Shown piece after piece: positions 8,166 through 16,937 of a stretch of DNA of 55,618 nt. The DNA comes from JALZAA01 sp035316025 (GTDB lineage: Bacteria; Actinomycetota; Acidimicrobiia; IMCC26256; JACDBD01), in NCBI GenBank assembly GCA_035316025.1, contig DATFXL010000010.1:1-55618 (forward strand), given 5' to 3'. The stretch's first letter is position 1. Each line of letters starts with the position of its first letter. The translations under genes were made by a program, and so were the position numbers. The notes under the pieces were generated by a model. That model was not told the origin of the DNA. It saw nothing but the letters and a program-made list of their open reading frames with translations, and did no database searches.

Positions 8166-9402
8166 GCCCACGATCCTCCACGTCGACCTCGATGCGTTCT
8201 ACGCGTCGGTCGAACAGCTCGCCGATCCGTCCTTGCGGGGGCGGCCGGTCATCGTCGGGGGCCTCGGCCGGCGCGGCGTGGTCGCCGCCGCCAGCTACGA
8301 GGCGCGGCGCTACGGCGTGCACTCGGCCATGCCGATGGGCCGCGCACGGCGCGCGTGCCCGGACGGCGTGTTCCTGGCGCCGCGGTTCGATGCCTATGGC
8401 GAGGCGAGCCGGTCGGTGATGGCGATCCACCGCGACGTCACCCCGTTGGTGGAGCCCCTCGCCTTGGACGAGGCATTCCTCGACGTCGGCGGGGCGCGGC
8501 GCCTGCACGGGTCCGCGCCTGAGATCGCGATCTCGCTGCGCGCCCGGATCAGGGACGAGACAGGGCTCGTCGCGTCGGTCGGGGTCGCGACGACGAAGTT
8601 CGTGGCCAAGCTCGCGAGCGATCTCGCCAAACCCGACGGGATGCTCGTGGTCGAGGCGGGCACGGAGATCGAGCTCATCCATCCGCTCGAGGTCCGCCGG
8701 CTGTGGGGTGTGGGGCCGAAGACGGCGGGGCGGTTGGCGCAACTCGGCGTTCGGACCATCGGCGACCTCGCCGCTCTGCCCGAGGACACGCTCGTGCACG
8801 CGCTCGGTGAGTCGCACGGGCGGCACCTTCACGCACTGGCATGGAACACTGACGACCGCGTGGTCGAGCCCGAGCGGCCCGTCAAGTCGATCGGTCACGA
8901 AGAGACGTTCCCGACCGACATCACCGACCGCGACACGCTGGCGCGAGAAGTGCTACGCATGTCCGAGCGTGTCGCCGAGCGAATGCGCGACGGACGTCGC
9001 GCCGGCCGCACCGTCCAGCTGAAGCTGCGCTACAAAGACTTCCGAACGATCACGAGGTCGCGCACGCTGCCCGAGCCGACCAACTTGGCGTCCGACATCT
9101 CGGCCGTTGCGCGCGTCCTGCTCGAAGCCGTCGAGATCGGCGACGGGATCAGGCTGCTCGGTGTCGCGATGCAGCAACTGCACGACATCGACGGAGAGGG
9201 TGCCGCCGACCGCACCACGGATCAGCTCCTACTCGACATCGAGAACGGCGCGACCACGGCAGCGCGTGGCGGCGACCCTCGGCAACGCGCCGTCGAGGAC
9301 TCGATGGATGCTGTTCGCCGACGATTCGGCGACGACGCCGTCGGCGCCGCCGCGCTTCTCGACCGCGGCGCGCACACCGACCCGGGCCGGCGCGGCCGGT
9401 GA
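8146..9402 (+). CDS. dinB: DNA polymerase IV (Y-family translesion polymerase)
   Basis: 418 residues. The palm motif VDLDAFYASVE (residues 13-23, metal ligand Asp14) and the second acidic motif ALDEAFLD (106-113, Asp108 and Glu109) are intact. The usual Ser before LDE is Ala. The helix-hairpin-helix WGVGPKTAGRL sits near 185, followed by the little-finger domain with SIGHEETFP. No clean QLxLF clamp-binding peptide is seen; DQLLLDI near residue 360 is a weak candidate. The enzyme copies past DNA lesions. It overlaps the Nudix gene at its 5' end and shares a GTGA junction with the downstream oxidoreductase. Confidence 0.94.
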   Translation: MPQPATEPTILHVDLDAFYASVEQLADPSLRGRPVIVGGLGRRGVVAAASYEARRYGVHSAMPMGRARRACPDGVFLAPRFDAYGEASRSVMAIHRDVTPLVEPLALDEAFLDVGGARRLHGSAPEIAISLRARIRDETGLVASVGVATTKFVAKLASDLAKPDGMLVVEAGTEIELIHPLEVRRLWGVGPKTAGRLAQLGVRTIGDLAALPEDTLVHALGESHGRHLHALAWNTDDRVVEPERPVKSIGHEETFPTDITDRDTLAREVLRMSERVAERMRDGRRAGRTVQLKLRYKDFRTITRSRTLPEPTNLASDISAVARVLLEAVEIGDGIRLLGVAMQQLHDIDGEGAADRTTDQLLLDIENGATTAARGGDPRQRAVEDSMDAVRRRFGDDAVGAAALLDRGAHTDPGRRGR

Positions 9403-10496
9403 TCCGCATCGGCATCGTCGGGTGCGGGCACATCGGCACCGTGCACTCGTTCGCGCTCCGGCAACTCGCCGATGCACACGTCGTCGACGCCCGTGTGGTC
9501 ACGACGTTCGACGCCGACCTCGATCGGGCCGCGACCCTCGCCGCCCATCACGACGCGCGTCCCTGCGACGGGCTGGACGACCTGATCGCCGACGTCGACG
9601 TGGTCTGGGTGTGCACGTGGACGGCCGCGCACCTCGAGGCCGTCTGCGCGGCGTCCGAACGGTCCCGTGCCGTCTTCTGTGAGAAGCCGCTCGCACCGAC
9701 GCTGGCGCAGGCCGAGCAGCTGGCCGCGGTCCTGGCGACCGTGCCCCACCAGGTCGGCCTCGTGCTCCGCCATGCGCCCGTCTTCCGGGCCGCCGCCGAC
9801 ATCGTGGCCGCCGGCACCTACGGCCGTCCCCTCACCACGATCCTCCGCGACGACCAGTACTTCCCGATCCAGGGCCTCTACGGGTCGGCGTGGCGGGCCG
9901 ACGTCGCCAAGGCCGGTGGCGGGACCCTGCTCGAGCACTCCATCCACGACGTCGACGTGCTGCGATGGGTGCTCGGTCGGGCGGCCGGCGAGCCGACCGA
10001 GGTCAGCGCCCGTACGGCGGCGATGTTCGACCATGCGGGAATCGACGACGCCACGACGGTGACCTTCCGCTTCTCCGACGGTTCGACGGCGACGATCGTC
10101 AGCGTCTGGCACCAGATCCTGTCCCGCGGGTCACGCCGCCGGTTCGAGGTCTTCTGCGAGGACGCGTTGCTCTGGACCGACGACGACTACCTCGGGCCGC
10201 TGCACATCGAGACCGCCCGCGGAGAGGAGCTCGTCGAGGCGTTACCGCCGCCGTGGATCGACCGATTCGAGATCGCCGAAGCGCTCGCCGAGCCGCTGGC
10301 GCAGTACGCCGAGCCGAGCAAGACCTTCCTCGACGCGCTGGCCACGGACGGTGCTCGCGCCCACGGCCATCCCGACGTCGACATCGCGCTGGCCGCCCAC
10401 CGCCTCGTCGACCGGGCATACCGATCCGCCGCCGCCGGCGGGCGGCCCGTCCCGTGCGAGCCCTCGGGCCCGAGGCCGGGAACGTCGGCGCGTTGA
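9399..10496 (+). CDS. Gfo/Idh/MocA family NAD(P)-dependent oxidoreductase
   Basis: 365 residues. The N-terminal Rossmann motif GIVGCGHIGTVH starts at residue 4. The conserved EKPLAPT segment (~residues 92-98) carries the Lys used in catalysis across the family. The C-terminal two-thirds form the alpha/beta oxidoreductase domain with the HSIHDVDVLRW region. Members act on sugars, inositols or related polyols. The GTG start overlaps the dinB stop as GTGA. The substrate is unknown; no sugar-pathway gene lies next to it. Confidence 0.9.
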   Translation: MIRIGIVGCGHIGTVHSFALRQLADAHVVDARVVTTFDADLDRAATLAAHHDARPCDGLDDLIADVDVVWVCTWTAAHLEAVCAASERSRAVFCEKPLAPTLAQAEQLAAVLATVPHQVGLVLRHAPVFRAAADIVAAGTYGRPLTTILRDDQYFPIQGLYGSAWRADVAKAGGGTLLEHSIHDVDVLRWVLGRAAGEPTEVSARTAAMFDHAGIDDATTVTFRFSDGSTATIVSVWHQILSRGSRRRFEVFCEDALLWTDDDYLGPLHIETARGEELVEALPPPWIDRFEIAEALAEPLAQYAEPSKTFLDALATDGARAHGHPDVDIALAAHRLVDRAYRSAAAGGRPVPCEPSGPRPGTSAR

Positions 10497-10585
10497 GGCG
10501 TGTTGGACCGCGCGCGACAATGAAATGCACTCCATTCGGCAGAGCGCACCGCGTCGAGGCGTAGCGGGCGCAAGAGGCGATTTGC

Positions 10586-10966
10586 ATGCCCCTCTCGGAA
10601 GACGAGCAGCGGATCCTCAAGGAGATCGAGGCCAACCTCACCGAGACCGATCCCCGGCTGGTCCAAGAGGTCTCCGAGACGACCCTGTACCGGCACTCGG
10701 CTCGGGCGATCAAGTGGGCCGTGGCCGGCTTCATCGCCGGCCTGGCGCTCCTCCTCTTCACCTTCACCCGCGTGCTCCTCCTCGGGGTGGTCGGGTTCCT
10801 GGTCATGCTCGGGTGCCTGCTCGTGATCGAGCGCAACGTCCGCAAGCTCGGAAAAGCCGGACTCGAGAACCTCACCAGCTCGGCCCGGGCCGGGGCACTG
10901 AAGAACATGTTCGGCAACGCCGGGCGCCGGTGGCGTGAGCGCTGGCGCCGCGACGACCAGTCCTGA
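10586..10966 (+). CDS. DUF3040 family membrane protein
   Basis: 126 residues beginning MPLSEDEQRIL, the hallmark start of the actinobacterial DUF3040 family. An acidic N-terminal helix (1-40) is followed by two closely spaced hydrophobic segments (~42-62 and 64-82) and a basic C-terminal tail (RRWRERWRR). In many actinobacteria this family sits near the mraZ/dcw region, as here at 6 kb distance. Its function is unknown. The 89-nt gap before it shows no convincing promoter. The MerR-like gene starts inside its last 32 nt. Confidence 0.85.
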   Translation: MPLSEDEQRILKEIEANLTETDPRLVQEVSETTLYRHSARAIKWAVAGFIAGLALLLFTFTRVLLLGVVGFLVMLGCLLVIERNVRKLGKAGLENLTSSARAGALKNMFGNAGRRWRERWRRDDQS

Positions 10967-11429
10967 CCCGGCGGTGGCCGTAGGGTTCACGCCCGCGCAG
11001 GCCGCCCGCCTGACCGGGTGCACCCTTCCGCAGCTCTCCTCGTGGGCGCGAAGCGGGCTGGTCACGCCCCCGCCCGGCCCGACCCACCGGTACCGCGTCC
11101 AGGACCTCGTGGCGCTTCGCATCGTGGCGTCGCTGCTCGATGCCGGTCTCAGCCTGGACCGCATCCACCGCGCCGTCGGATACCTCGTCGAGGGCGGTGC
11201 CGGGGACACCCCCTGCGCGCTCGTGACCGACGGCGACACGGTCTGGGCATGCGAAGACGACCGGCAGGTCCTGGACGCGTTGCGGAACCGCCCGGTGGCG
11301 TTCGTCGTCGGCGTCGATCGCATCGGGGAGGGCGTCGACGCCGCGGTCCGAGCGTTCGACGACGAGCGTCAGGCGTTCGTGGAGGGCCTGCACGACGCCG
11401 AGGCCGCCGGCGGCTCGGCCACCTCCTAG
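10935..11429 (+). CDS. MerR-like winged-helix DNA-binding protein
   Basis: 164 residues. Residues ~17-75 (FTPAQAARLTGCTLPQLSSW, then RYRVQDLVALRIV) match the MerR helix-turn-helix and wing. The C-terminal half is not the usual long dimerisation coiled coil with a metal site; its two cysteines, in PCALV and ACEDD, are far apart. The GTG start lies 32 nt inside the DUF3040 gene, so the two are probably one transcript. It converges on the transglutaminase gene with a 4-nt overlap of coding ends. Target genes are unknown. Confidence 0.78.
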   Translation: MSAGAATTSPDPAVAVGFTPAQAARLTGCTLPQLSSWARSGLVTPPPGPTHRYRVQDLVALRIVASLLDAGLSLDRIHRAVGYLVEGGAGDTPCALVTDGDTVWACEDDRQVLDALRNRPVAFVVGVDRIGEGVDAAVRAFDDERQAFVEGLHDAEAAGGSATS

Positions 11430-13708
11430 CGGCGAACGGACGCCTCCGAGCGGCGGAGCGGTGTCGGATCGAGCCGGCGACGCACCCGTTCGCGTGCGCT
11501 CGCGCCCGCGCGCAACGCGGCCGTGACCGAGCTCGCGGCGCGCCAGGCGGTACGGGCGACCTCGGCGTCGGGCACGACGGACCCGTAGCGCGCCGCGCTG
11601 TACGTCTCTGCGAGGTGACGGAGCGGCGGCGCGACGGCGTCGGGAAGGCGATCGTGCGCGACGTCGGCCAGCTCGAGCGGCGTGCGCGTCGGCTGACGAT
11701 CGACGCCCGCCTCGCTCAACCGGTCGAGCACCTCTTCCCATGCGCCGGTCACCGCGGCGGCAGGGTCCGGGTCGTGGCGCCGTCGGTTCCGGCGCCGGTG
11801 CTTGGCCGCGAGGATGAGCACCGCGACGCCGATCACGCCGGCGGCCGCCCCGGCGATCAGCGCCGCTGCGATCCTCCAATCGAACGTGAAGCCGCCGCGG
11901 CTCCCCCCGGCGACCGGTGCGTCGATATCGATCTGCGCCGTGCCACCCGGCGCGGGTTGGGGTGCGGCGGTGGTGGGCGCGGGCTGACTGGGTGTGGTCG
12001 GCGCCGGGGTGGACGGTGCGGAGCCGGACGGCGCGGGCACGCGAGCGCCGCCCGGCAGCCGGCTCCCTCCCGGCAGGTCGCTGTCGGGTGTCGGCTCGAA
12101 GCGGGTCCAGCCGAGACCGGCGAGCCACACCTCACCCCACGCGTGGGCGTCCTCCGACGTCACGCGGTAGAGGTTGGAGATGCTGTCGTAGCGGCCCGGC
12201 GTGTATCCGACGGCTACGCGCGCGGGCAGGCCGACAGCCCGCGCCATCGCCGTGAAGCTGCTCGCGAACTGGACACAGAACCCGGTCCTGCTCTGGAGGA
12301 ACTGGCTGATCGCGTTCTGGCTCTGCGCGTCGGCGCGGAGGTCGACGTCGAGGGAGTAGTGGAAGCCCTGGGCGGGGTCGAGGAAGAAGTGCTCGAGGGC
12401 GCGGGCGCGGTCGTACGGCGTTGCCGCGCCCGCCGTGACCGTGACCGCGGTGTCTCGCACGTCGGAGGGGAAATCGGCCGGCAGCTTCGTGAACGCGCGC
12501 ATCTCGGGCGGGAGCGGCGCACCGGTGCCGTCGATCTGGGCTGCCGTCAGCGGTTGGACCGCGCCGGGCGGTTGGCGCGAGTTGACGGTGTATGTGAGAT
12601 CGGTCGGATCGGCGTGCGTGGAGACGAGTGTGCTCGACGACTTCACGACGAGCGGGTCGTCGCCTCCTTCGACCTGCACCGGCCGGAACGCGGCCGGGAG
12701 CCAGCGGTCGGCGAGGCCGGTGATGTGGAACTCCTGGCGCAGCATGGTCGCGTCGACGGGTGCATGCAGACCGTCCTGCACCTCGCCCCGGCCCTGGGCG
12801 GAGAGCGTCCACTCGCCGCCGTTCGTGCTCTCGTAGCGGTCGAGGGCGGCGACGCGCCAGTACTCCTCGCGTGGTGACCGAACGGTGAATACCTCGATGC
12901 GCCCGCGGCCAGCGAAGTCCTCGCCGATGCGCGCGAGCGGGGGCTCGACTTGGTAGCTGCGGTCGCTCGGGCCCAGCCCGCGCACGTCGATCAACGGGTC
13001 GGCGTCGGCGCCGGGGAGCGCGGGTCCGAGCACGAGCCCGCCCAGCACTGCCACGGCGCCGGCGACGGCGCCGAGGACCATGACCGACGCACCGCCCCGG
13101 AAGCGCCGACCCGAGAAGGCGGCGCGTCCCTGCGCCAGGAGCGACTGGTGCTGGACCAGGAGGAACAGGAGAGCGGCGACGAAGTAGCCGGCCGTCGTCC
13201 GGGTCGCGAGTGAGTCGGTGCCGAGCGTCGACGCCCACACGAACAGGGCCAGCGACGGGGCGACGGCGCCGATCGTCGCCCGGCGCCAGAACGCCAGTGC
13301 GTCGGCGGCCGCCGCCATCACCCACACGACGAGAACGGATAGGACGATCGCCCCGTTCGTGGCCGGCGCGGGCACGACCGCGGTGCGGAGCTCGTGCACG
13401 CCGTCGCCCAGCCGGTCAGCGAGGACGCGGAACGTGTCGGCGGTGGGGATGCCGTAGAGCGTGGTGTGCGGCGCGAGCACCCAGATCAAATAGATCGCCA
13501 ACCCGGACATCGACAGCGACAGCGCGTCCACCAGCGACCAGCCGCGCGTGCGCGCGACGAACCCGAGGAAGTGCGCGAGTAGCACCGCCGCGACCACCGG
13601 CAGCACGAACCGCCCGGACTGGAAGACGCGCCCGAGGGTCAGCGCGGCCGCGGTGCTCAGCGCGGCAAGCGCGAGCGAGGGGAGCGCGGCGGGGGGGCGA
13701 GATGCCAT
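11426..13708 (-). CDS. Membrane-bound transglutaminase-like protein (DUF3488/TgpA type)
   Basis: 760 residues. The N-terminal ~230 residues hold several membrane helices (DUF3488 region). An extracytoplasmic part follows, with a transglutaminase core: Cys478 in GFCVQF, His522 in EDAHAWGEVW and the acidic residue of RFEPTP at 538. A Pro/Thr-rich linker (~555-595), a last membrane helix (~610-635) and a basic cytoplasmic tail complete it. The family sits in MoxR-DUF58-TgpA operons of unknown, envelope-related function. The ATG lies 52 nt inside the DUF58 gene. Other starts downstream would remove the first helix. Confidence 0.9.
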   Translation of the reverse strand: MASRPPAALPSLALAALSTAAALTLGRVFQSGRFVLPVVAAVLLAHFLGFVARTRGWSLVDALSLSMSGLAIYLIWVLAPHTTLYGIPTADTFRVLADRLGDGVHELRTAVVPAPATNGAIVLSVLVVWVMAAAADALAFWRRATIGAVAPSLALFVWASTLGTDSLATRTTAGYFVAALLFLLVQHQSLLAQGRAAFSGRRFRGGASVMVLGAVAGAVAVLGGLVLGPALPGADADPLIDVRGLGPSDRSYQVEPPLARIGEDFAGRGRIEVFTVRSPREEYWRVAALDRYESTNGGEWTLSAQGRGEVQDGLHAPVDATMLRQEFHITGLADRWLPAAFRPVQVEGGDDPLVVKSSSTLVSTHADPTDLTYTVNSRQPPGAVQPLTAAQIDGTGAPLPPEMRAFTKLPADFPSDVRDTAVTVTAGAATPYDRARALEHFFLDPAQGFHYSLDVDLRADAQSQNAISQFLQSRTGFCVQFASSFTAMARAVGLPARVAVGYTPGRYDSISNLYRVTSEDAHAWGEVWLAGLGWTRFEPTPDSDLPGGSRLPGGARVPAPSGSAPSTPAPTTPSQPAPTTAAPQPAPGGTAQIDIDAPVAGGSRGGFTFDWRIAAALIAGAAAGVIGVAVLILAAKHRRRNRRRHDPDPAAAVTGAWEEVLDRLSEAGVDRQPTRTPLELADVAHDRLPDAVAPPLRHLAETYSAARYGSVVPDAEVARTAWRAASSVTAALRAGASARERVRRRLDPTPLRRSEASVRR

Positions 13709-14883
13709 CGGGTCATGGCCTGGTTCCAGGCGGTCGGGAAGGGCGTCCGGGATGCGTCGACGACGACGAGGCCGGACCAGGTGAGAAGCGCGGGCGGCGA
13801 CTGCGAGCCAGGACGCGTCGCGACCATGACCACCGTTCCGTGGGCCGTGAGGGCGCCCAGCGCGTCGAGCTCGACGTGGTCGAGTGAGCCGACGATCGCG
13901 ACCACGAACGCCGCCCGGCGGTGGGCGCGCAACGAGGTGAGCAGGCCGGCGAGCCGGTCGTCGCCCCCGGGCTGGATCGTGGCGAGTCGGTCCATTCCCT
14001 CCCAACCCGAGCGCGCCGTCGGCGCGCCCAGCGACTGGCCGTTGCTCGCGATCACCTCGACCCGCCGCCGCATCCGCGTGAGACGGTCGACGATCGATGC
14101 CGTCGCCTCGACGGCGGTCTCGAACGACCGACCGTCGTGGGCCGCGGGCCGGGTGTCGAGCAGCACGACCGCGCGCGCCCGCCACTGCGCCTCGTCCTGG
14201 CGGATCATCAGGTCGCCCACACGCGCGGTCGATCGCCAGTGGACGCGCCGGAGGTCGTCCCCGACCTCGTACTCGCGGAGCGTGAGGAAGTCCTCGCCGT
14301 CGGCGGCCTGCGCCCGGGCGTGCACGGTCTCGACCGATGCGACCAGGCGGCCGCCGGCCTGGCGCGGGGCGAGGATGTCGTGCACGCGCGGGCGCACGAG
14401 AACGTCGCCGAGTGTCGTCAGCGTCCACGTCCGCCGAACCAGCCCGAAGGGATCGGAGACCGAAACCGCCAGCGGGCCGATGTGGAACCGCCCGCGGCGG
14501 TTGGTCGGCAGCCGGTACGCCGCCTTCGCCGCCTCGCCCGCCGGGAGCGAACGAAGCACGAAGCGCGCCGCGCGATGCCCGTCGTCGAAGACGTCGGTGA
14601 CGGTCAGGAGCGGTGTCGTCCGGCGAGAGTGGTTCGACAGCGTGAGATCGACGCGGCCGTCGCCGCCCACGTATAGCCGCGCCGGTCGGATCTCACGCCG
14701 GGCGACGAGGTCGAAGCGGCGCGTGCGCGCCCAGACCGTGCTCGTGACCAAGAGGAGCGCGATGCCGGTCGTGAGGGTCCACAGCTCGACGGTGCCGAGC
14801 AGCCGTCCCGCCACCGCCAGGCCGAGCGCGGCGCCGGCGAGGCTCCATCCCCGGCGCGTCAGGATGCGAGCCGTGGGGCGCAC
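13657..14883 (-). CDS. DUF58 domain protein (vWA-like, MoxR partner)
   Basis: 408 residues. Two hydrophobic helices (~13-50) anchor it near the N-terminus. The DUF58 signature YEVGDDLRRVHW followed by STAR is near residue 215, leading into a von Willebrand factor A-like fold starting at VVLLDTRP. These proteins accompany MoxR AAA+ ATPases and are thought to be chaperone-dependent assembly or metal-binding partners. The GTG start is 6 nt after the moxR stop. Its 3' end overlaps the transglutaminase gene by 52 nt, so the three form one operon. Confidence 0.9.
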   Translation of the reverse strand: MRPTARILTRRGWSLAGAALGLAVAGRLLGTVELWTLTTGIALLLVTSTVWARTRRFDLVARREIRPARLYVGGDGRVDLTLSNHSRRTTPLLTVTDVFDDGHRAARFVLRSLPAGEAAKAAYRLPTNRRGRFHIGPLAVSVSDPFGLVRRTWTLTTLGDVLVRPRVHDILAPRQAGGRLVASVETVHARAQAADGEDFLTLREYEVGDDLRRVHWRSTARVGDLMIRQDEAQWRARAVVLLDTRPAAHDGRSFETAVEATASIVDRLTRMRRRVEVIASNGQSLGAPTARSGWEGMDRLATIQPGGDDRLAGLLTSLRAHRRAAFVVAIVGSLDHVELDALGALTAHGTVVMVATRPGSQSPPALLTWSGLVVVDASRTPFPTAWNQAMTRWHLAPPPRSPRSRLPR

Positions 14884-14889
14884 GGCGCG

Positions 14890-15858
14890 TCAGCCCGTCG
14901 CGCCCGGCACGGGCACGGACGCGAGCAACTCCCGGACGATGTCGCCGGGTGCCGCGCCACGGAGCTGCGCGTCGGGCGCGAGGAGCAACCGGTGCTCGAG
15001 GACCGCGACCGCGAGGCGCTTCACGTCGTCGGGAACGACGTAGTCGCGCCCGACACTGGCGGCGAGCGCGCGCGCAGCGCGCTGGAGGGCGAGCGCGCCA
15101 CGCGGACTGACGCCGAGGGCGAGGTCGCGGTGCTGACGCGTCGCAGTGACGAGATCGACGATGTAGGACTTGAGGTTGTCGGCCACGTGCAGGTCGGCGA
15201 CCGCGCGTGCACCGGCGACGACCTCGGCGGCCGACGTCACCGGCGCGAGCTCCTCGACGCTGGCGTGGCTGCCGTGGGTCTCGAGGATGGCCCGTTCGGC
15301 GTCATGACTCGGGTATCCCATCTGGACACGCATGAGGAAGCGGTCGAGCTGTGCCTCGGGCAGGGGATAGGTGCCCTCGAGTTCGATCGGGTTCTGCGTC
15401 GCGATCACCATGAACGGGCCCGGGAGGGAGTAGGTGTGCGCGTCCACGGTGACCTGATGCTCTTCCATGGCCTCCAGGAGCGCCGACTGGGTCTTCGGTG
15501 AGGCTCGGTTGATCTCGTCGGCGAGCACGATGTCGGCGAAGACACCCCCGGGCCGGAACTCGAACTCGTTCTCCACCCGGTTCCAGACCGACACGCCGGT
15601 CACGTCCGACGGGAGCAGGTCGGGGGTGAACTGAATCCGACTCCACGTGCCGTCGATCGACCGCGCGATGGCCTTCGCCATTGAGGTCTTCCCGACGCCG
15701 GGCACGTCCTCGATCAGGAGGTGGCCCTCGGCGAAGAGGCAGACGAGCGCCAAGTGCACCGGTTCACGCTTTCCCTGGATCACGCGTTCGACGTTGGCGA
15801 GCAGGGCGTCGAACAGGGCTCCGAACGACATCTGCCGAGGAGCGGGCGCGGTCTGCAC
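14890..15858 (-). CDS. MoxR family AAA+ ATPase
   Basis: 322 residues. Walker A is DVPGVGKTSMAKA (~residues 51-63), Walker B IVLADEINRASP (~108-119), and sensor 1 is ATQNPIE. It is the usual MoxR length, with a C-terminal lid domain. MoxR proteins are chaperone-like ATPases that act on vWA-domain partners, here probably the adjacent DUF58 protein. The GTG start has a good AAAGGAGAT site, and a TAGGCT -10-like hexamer is about 27 nt before the start. It is the first gene of a three-gene operon and is divergent from a small conserved gene. Confidence 0.93.
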   Translation of the reverse strand: MQTAPAPRQMSFGALFDALLANVERVIQGKREPVHLALVCLFAEGHLLIEDVPGVGKTSMAKAIARSIDGTWSRIQFTPDLLPSDVTGVSVWNRVENEFEFRPGGVFADIVLADEINRASPKTQSALLEAMEEHQVTVDAHTYSLPGPFMVIATQNPIELEGTYPLPEAQLDRFLMRVQMGYPSHDAERAILETHGSHASVEELAPVTSAAEVVAGARAVADLHVADNLKSYIVDLVTATRQHRDLALGVSPRGALALQRAARALAASVGRDYVVPDDVKRLAVAVLEHRLLLAPDAQLRGAAPGDIVRELLASVPVPGATG

Positions 15859-15884
15859 GGCGGGATCTCCTTTCGAGTGGCATC

Positions 15885-15890
15885 AGCCTA
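15885..15890 (-). promoter_or_regulatory. Candidate -10 element of the moxR operon
   Basis: On the minus strand this reads TAGGCT, with transcription expected about 20 nt before the GTG and the AAAGGAGAT ribosome site in the leader. The -35 is unclear; GTGACG, 19 nt upstream, is the best fit. Confidence 0.35.
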
Positions 15891-15906
15891 AGGGCTGGGC
15901 CCGCAC

Positions 15907-15912
15907 TACCGT
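15907..15912 (+). promoter_or_regulatory. Candidate -10 element of the small conserved gene
   Basis: TACCGT ends 8 nt before the GTG at 15921, and no ribosome site fits between them. This is the same leaderless arrangement seen before several other genes here. No -35 was found. Confidence 0.25.
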
Positions 15913-15920
15913 CACCGGCC

Positions 15921-16208
15921 GTGCGGCCCGAGCACGGCACCGGCGGCGCTCGCTTCTGGGCCCGCGCCGCGGCGGAGGTCGCGCGCCGTCCACGGTTGTG
16001 GCTCACCGCGCTCGCGCAGGCCGGCAGGCTCGCCCGGCCGCGGTGGTGGAGGCACGCGCCGTTTCTTCCCGTCCCGCAGCGCGAGTACCTCCGCCACAGG
16101 CTCGAGACGCAGTACGGCCGGGACGGCGAGCCCGCGCCCGCCGACGTCGTCACCTACCTCGAATGGTGCCGTCAGATGACGCGTCTCCGGCGGGAAGCCC
16201 CCCGGTAG
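15921..16208 (+). CDS. Small conserved basic protein, unknown function
   Basis: 95 residues, rich in Arg and Trp. The C-terminal half (VPQREYLRHRLETQYG, then ADVVTYLEWCRQM) has the look of a short protein I recall from many actinobacterial genomes, which supports it being real rather than a chance frame. The GTG start is chosen because the similarity to that family spans most of this length; longer frames run back into the moxR promoter region. No domain or membrane segment is clear. It lies 44 nt upstream of the HNH gene on the same strand. Confidence 0.6.
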   Translation: MRPEHGTGGARFWARAAAEVARRPRLWLTALAQAGRLARPRWWRHAPFLPVPQREYLRHRLETQYGRDGEPAPADVVTYLEWCRQMTRLRREAPR

Positions 16209-16252
16209 ACTGCCGCCGCACGGCGGACGGCCGGAGAGGAGGTCTCGGACGC

Positions 16253-16762
16253 TTGGGGAGAGCCCTGCTGCTCAACGCGAGCTTCGAGCCGCTCTGTGTC
16301 GTGCCGATGCGGAGGGCGGTGGTCCTCGTCCTCAAGGACAAGGCCGAGATCGTCGCCCGCAACGGTGGTGAGCTCCACTCCGAGCGCGCCGTTCTCCCGA
16401 TCCCGGCAGTGATCCGGCTCGTGCACTTCGTGCGCGTGCCGTTCCGCAACCGGGTCCCGCTGTCACGTCGAGCCGTCTTCGCCCGCGACCGTCACCGGTG
16501 CCAGTACTGCAGCCATAGCGCCGAGAACATCGACCACGTGGTGCCCCGGTCCCGCGGCGGCGAGCACACCTGGGACAACGTCGTCGCGTCCTGTCGTTCC
16601 TGTAATGCACGCAAGGAGGACCGGCTTCCCCAGGAATGCGGGCTCTCGCTCCGCCGCCGTCCCCGCGCGCCGCACGCATCCCTCTGGCTGATCGCCACCG
16701 TCGGGTCCATCGACCCCCTCTGGGAGCCCTACCTCCCCGACGGCGAACGCGTCGTCGCCTGA
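16253..16762 (+). CDS. HNH endonuclease family protein
   Basis: 169 residues. The N-terminal ALLLNASFEPL pattern is shared by a widespread HNH family. Its core is RDRHRCQYCSHSAENIDHVVPRSRGG (residues ~79-105, shown here only as family-defining positions). Two CxxC-type pairs (CQYC and CRSC) bind a structural zinc and flank the catalytic His in DHVVPRS. The asparagine and final HNH positions follow in WDNVVASC. The TTG start has GAGAGGAGGT about 10 nt upstream. It is probably a DNA nuclease of unknown role, commonly chromosomal and not part of a restriction system. It ends before a GC-rich hairpin. Confidence 0.88.
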   Translation: MGRALLLNASFEPLCVVPMRRAVVLVLKDKAEIVARNGGELHSERAVLPIPAVIRLVHFVRVPFRNRVPLSRRAVFARDRHRCQYCSHSAENIDHVVPRSRGGEHTWDNVVASCRSCNARKEDRLPQECGLSLRRRPRAPHASLWLIATVGSIDPLWEPYLPDGERVVA

Positions 16763-16772
16763 TCGGTCGCCC

Positions 16773-16794
16773 TCGCGGGCTTCGGCTCCCGCGA
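16773..16794 (+). terminator. GC-rich hairpin after the HNH gene
   Basis: TCGCGGG and CCCGCGA form a perfect 7-bp stem with an 8-nt loop, 10 nt after the stop codon. There is no T-run, so this would be an atypical terminator. Position and stem strength support it, but it is unproven. Confidence 0.4.
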
Positions 16795-16937
16795 CGGCGG
16801 TCGGCAAGGCCGTCGTCGCTGCGTCCTCGCTCTTCTTCAAGGCCGCCGGCGTCCACTCGCGGCGCTGACGCCCGCCTCCTGTTCTGACCGGTCGTGCCGT
16901 GTGACGCCCGCACGAGGCCTGACCCCCGGGGGGCGAG

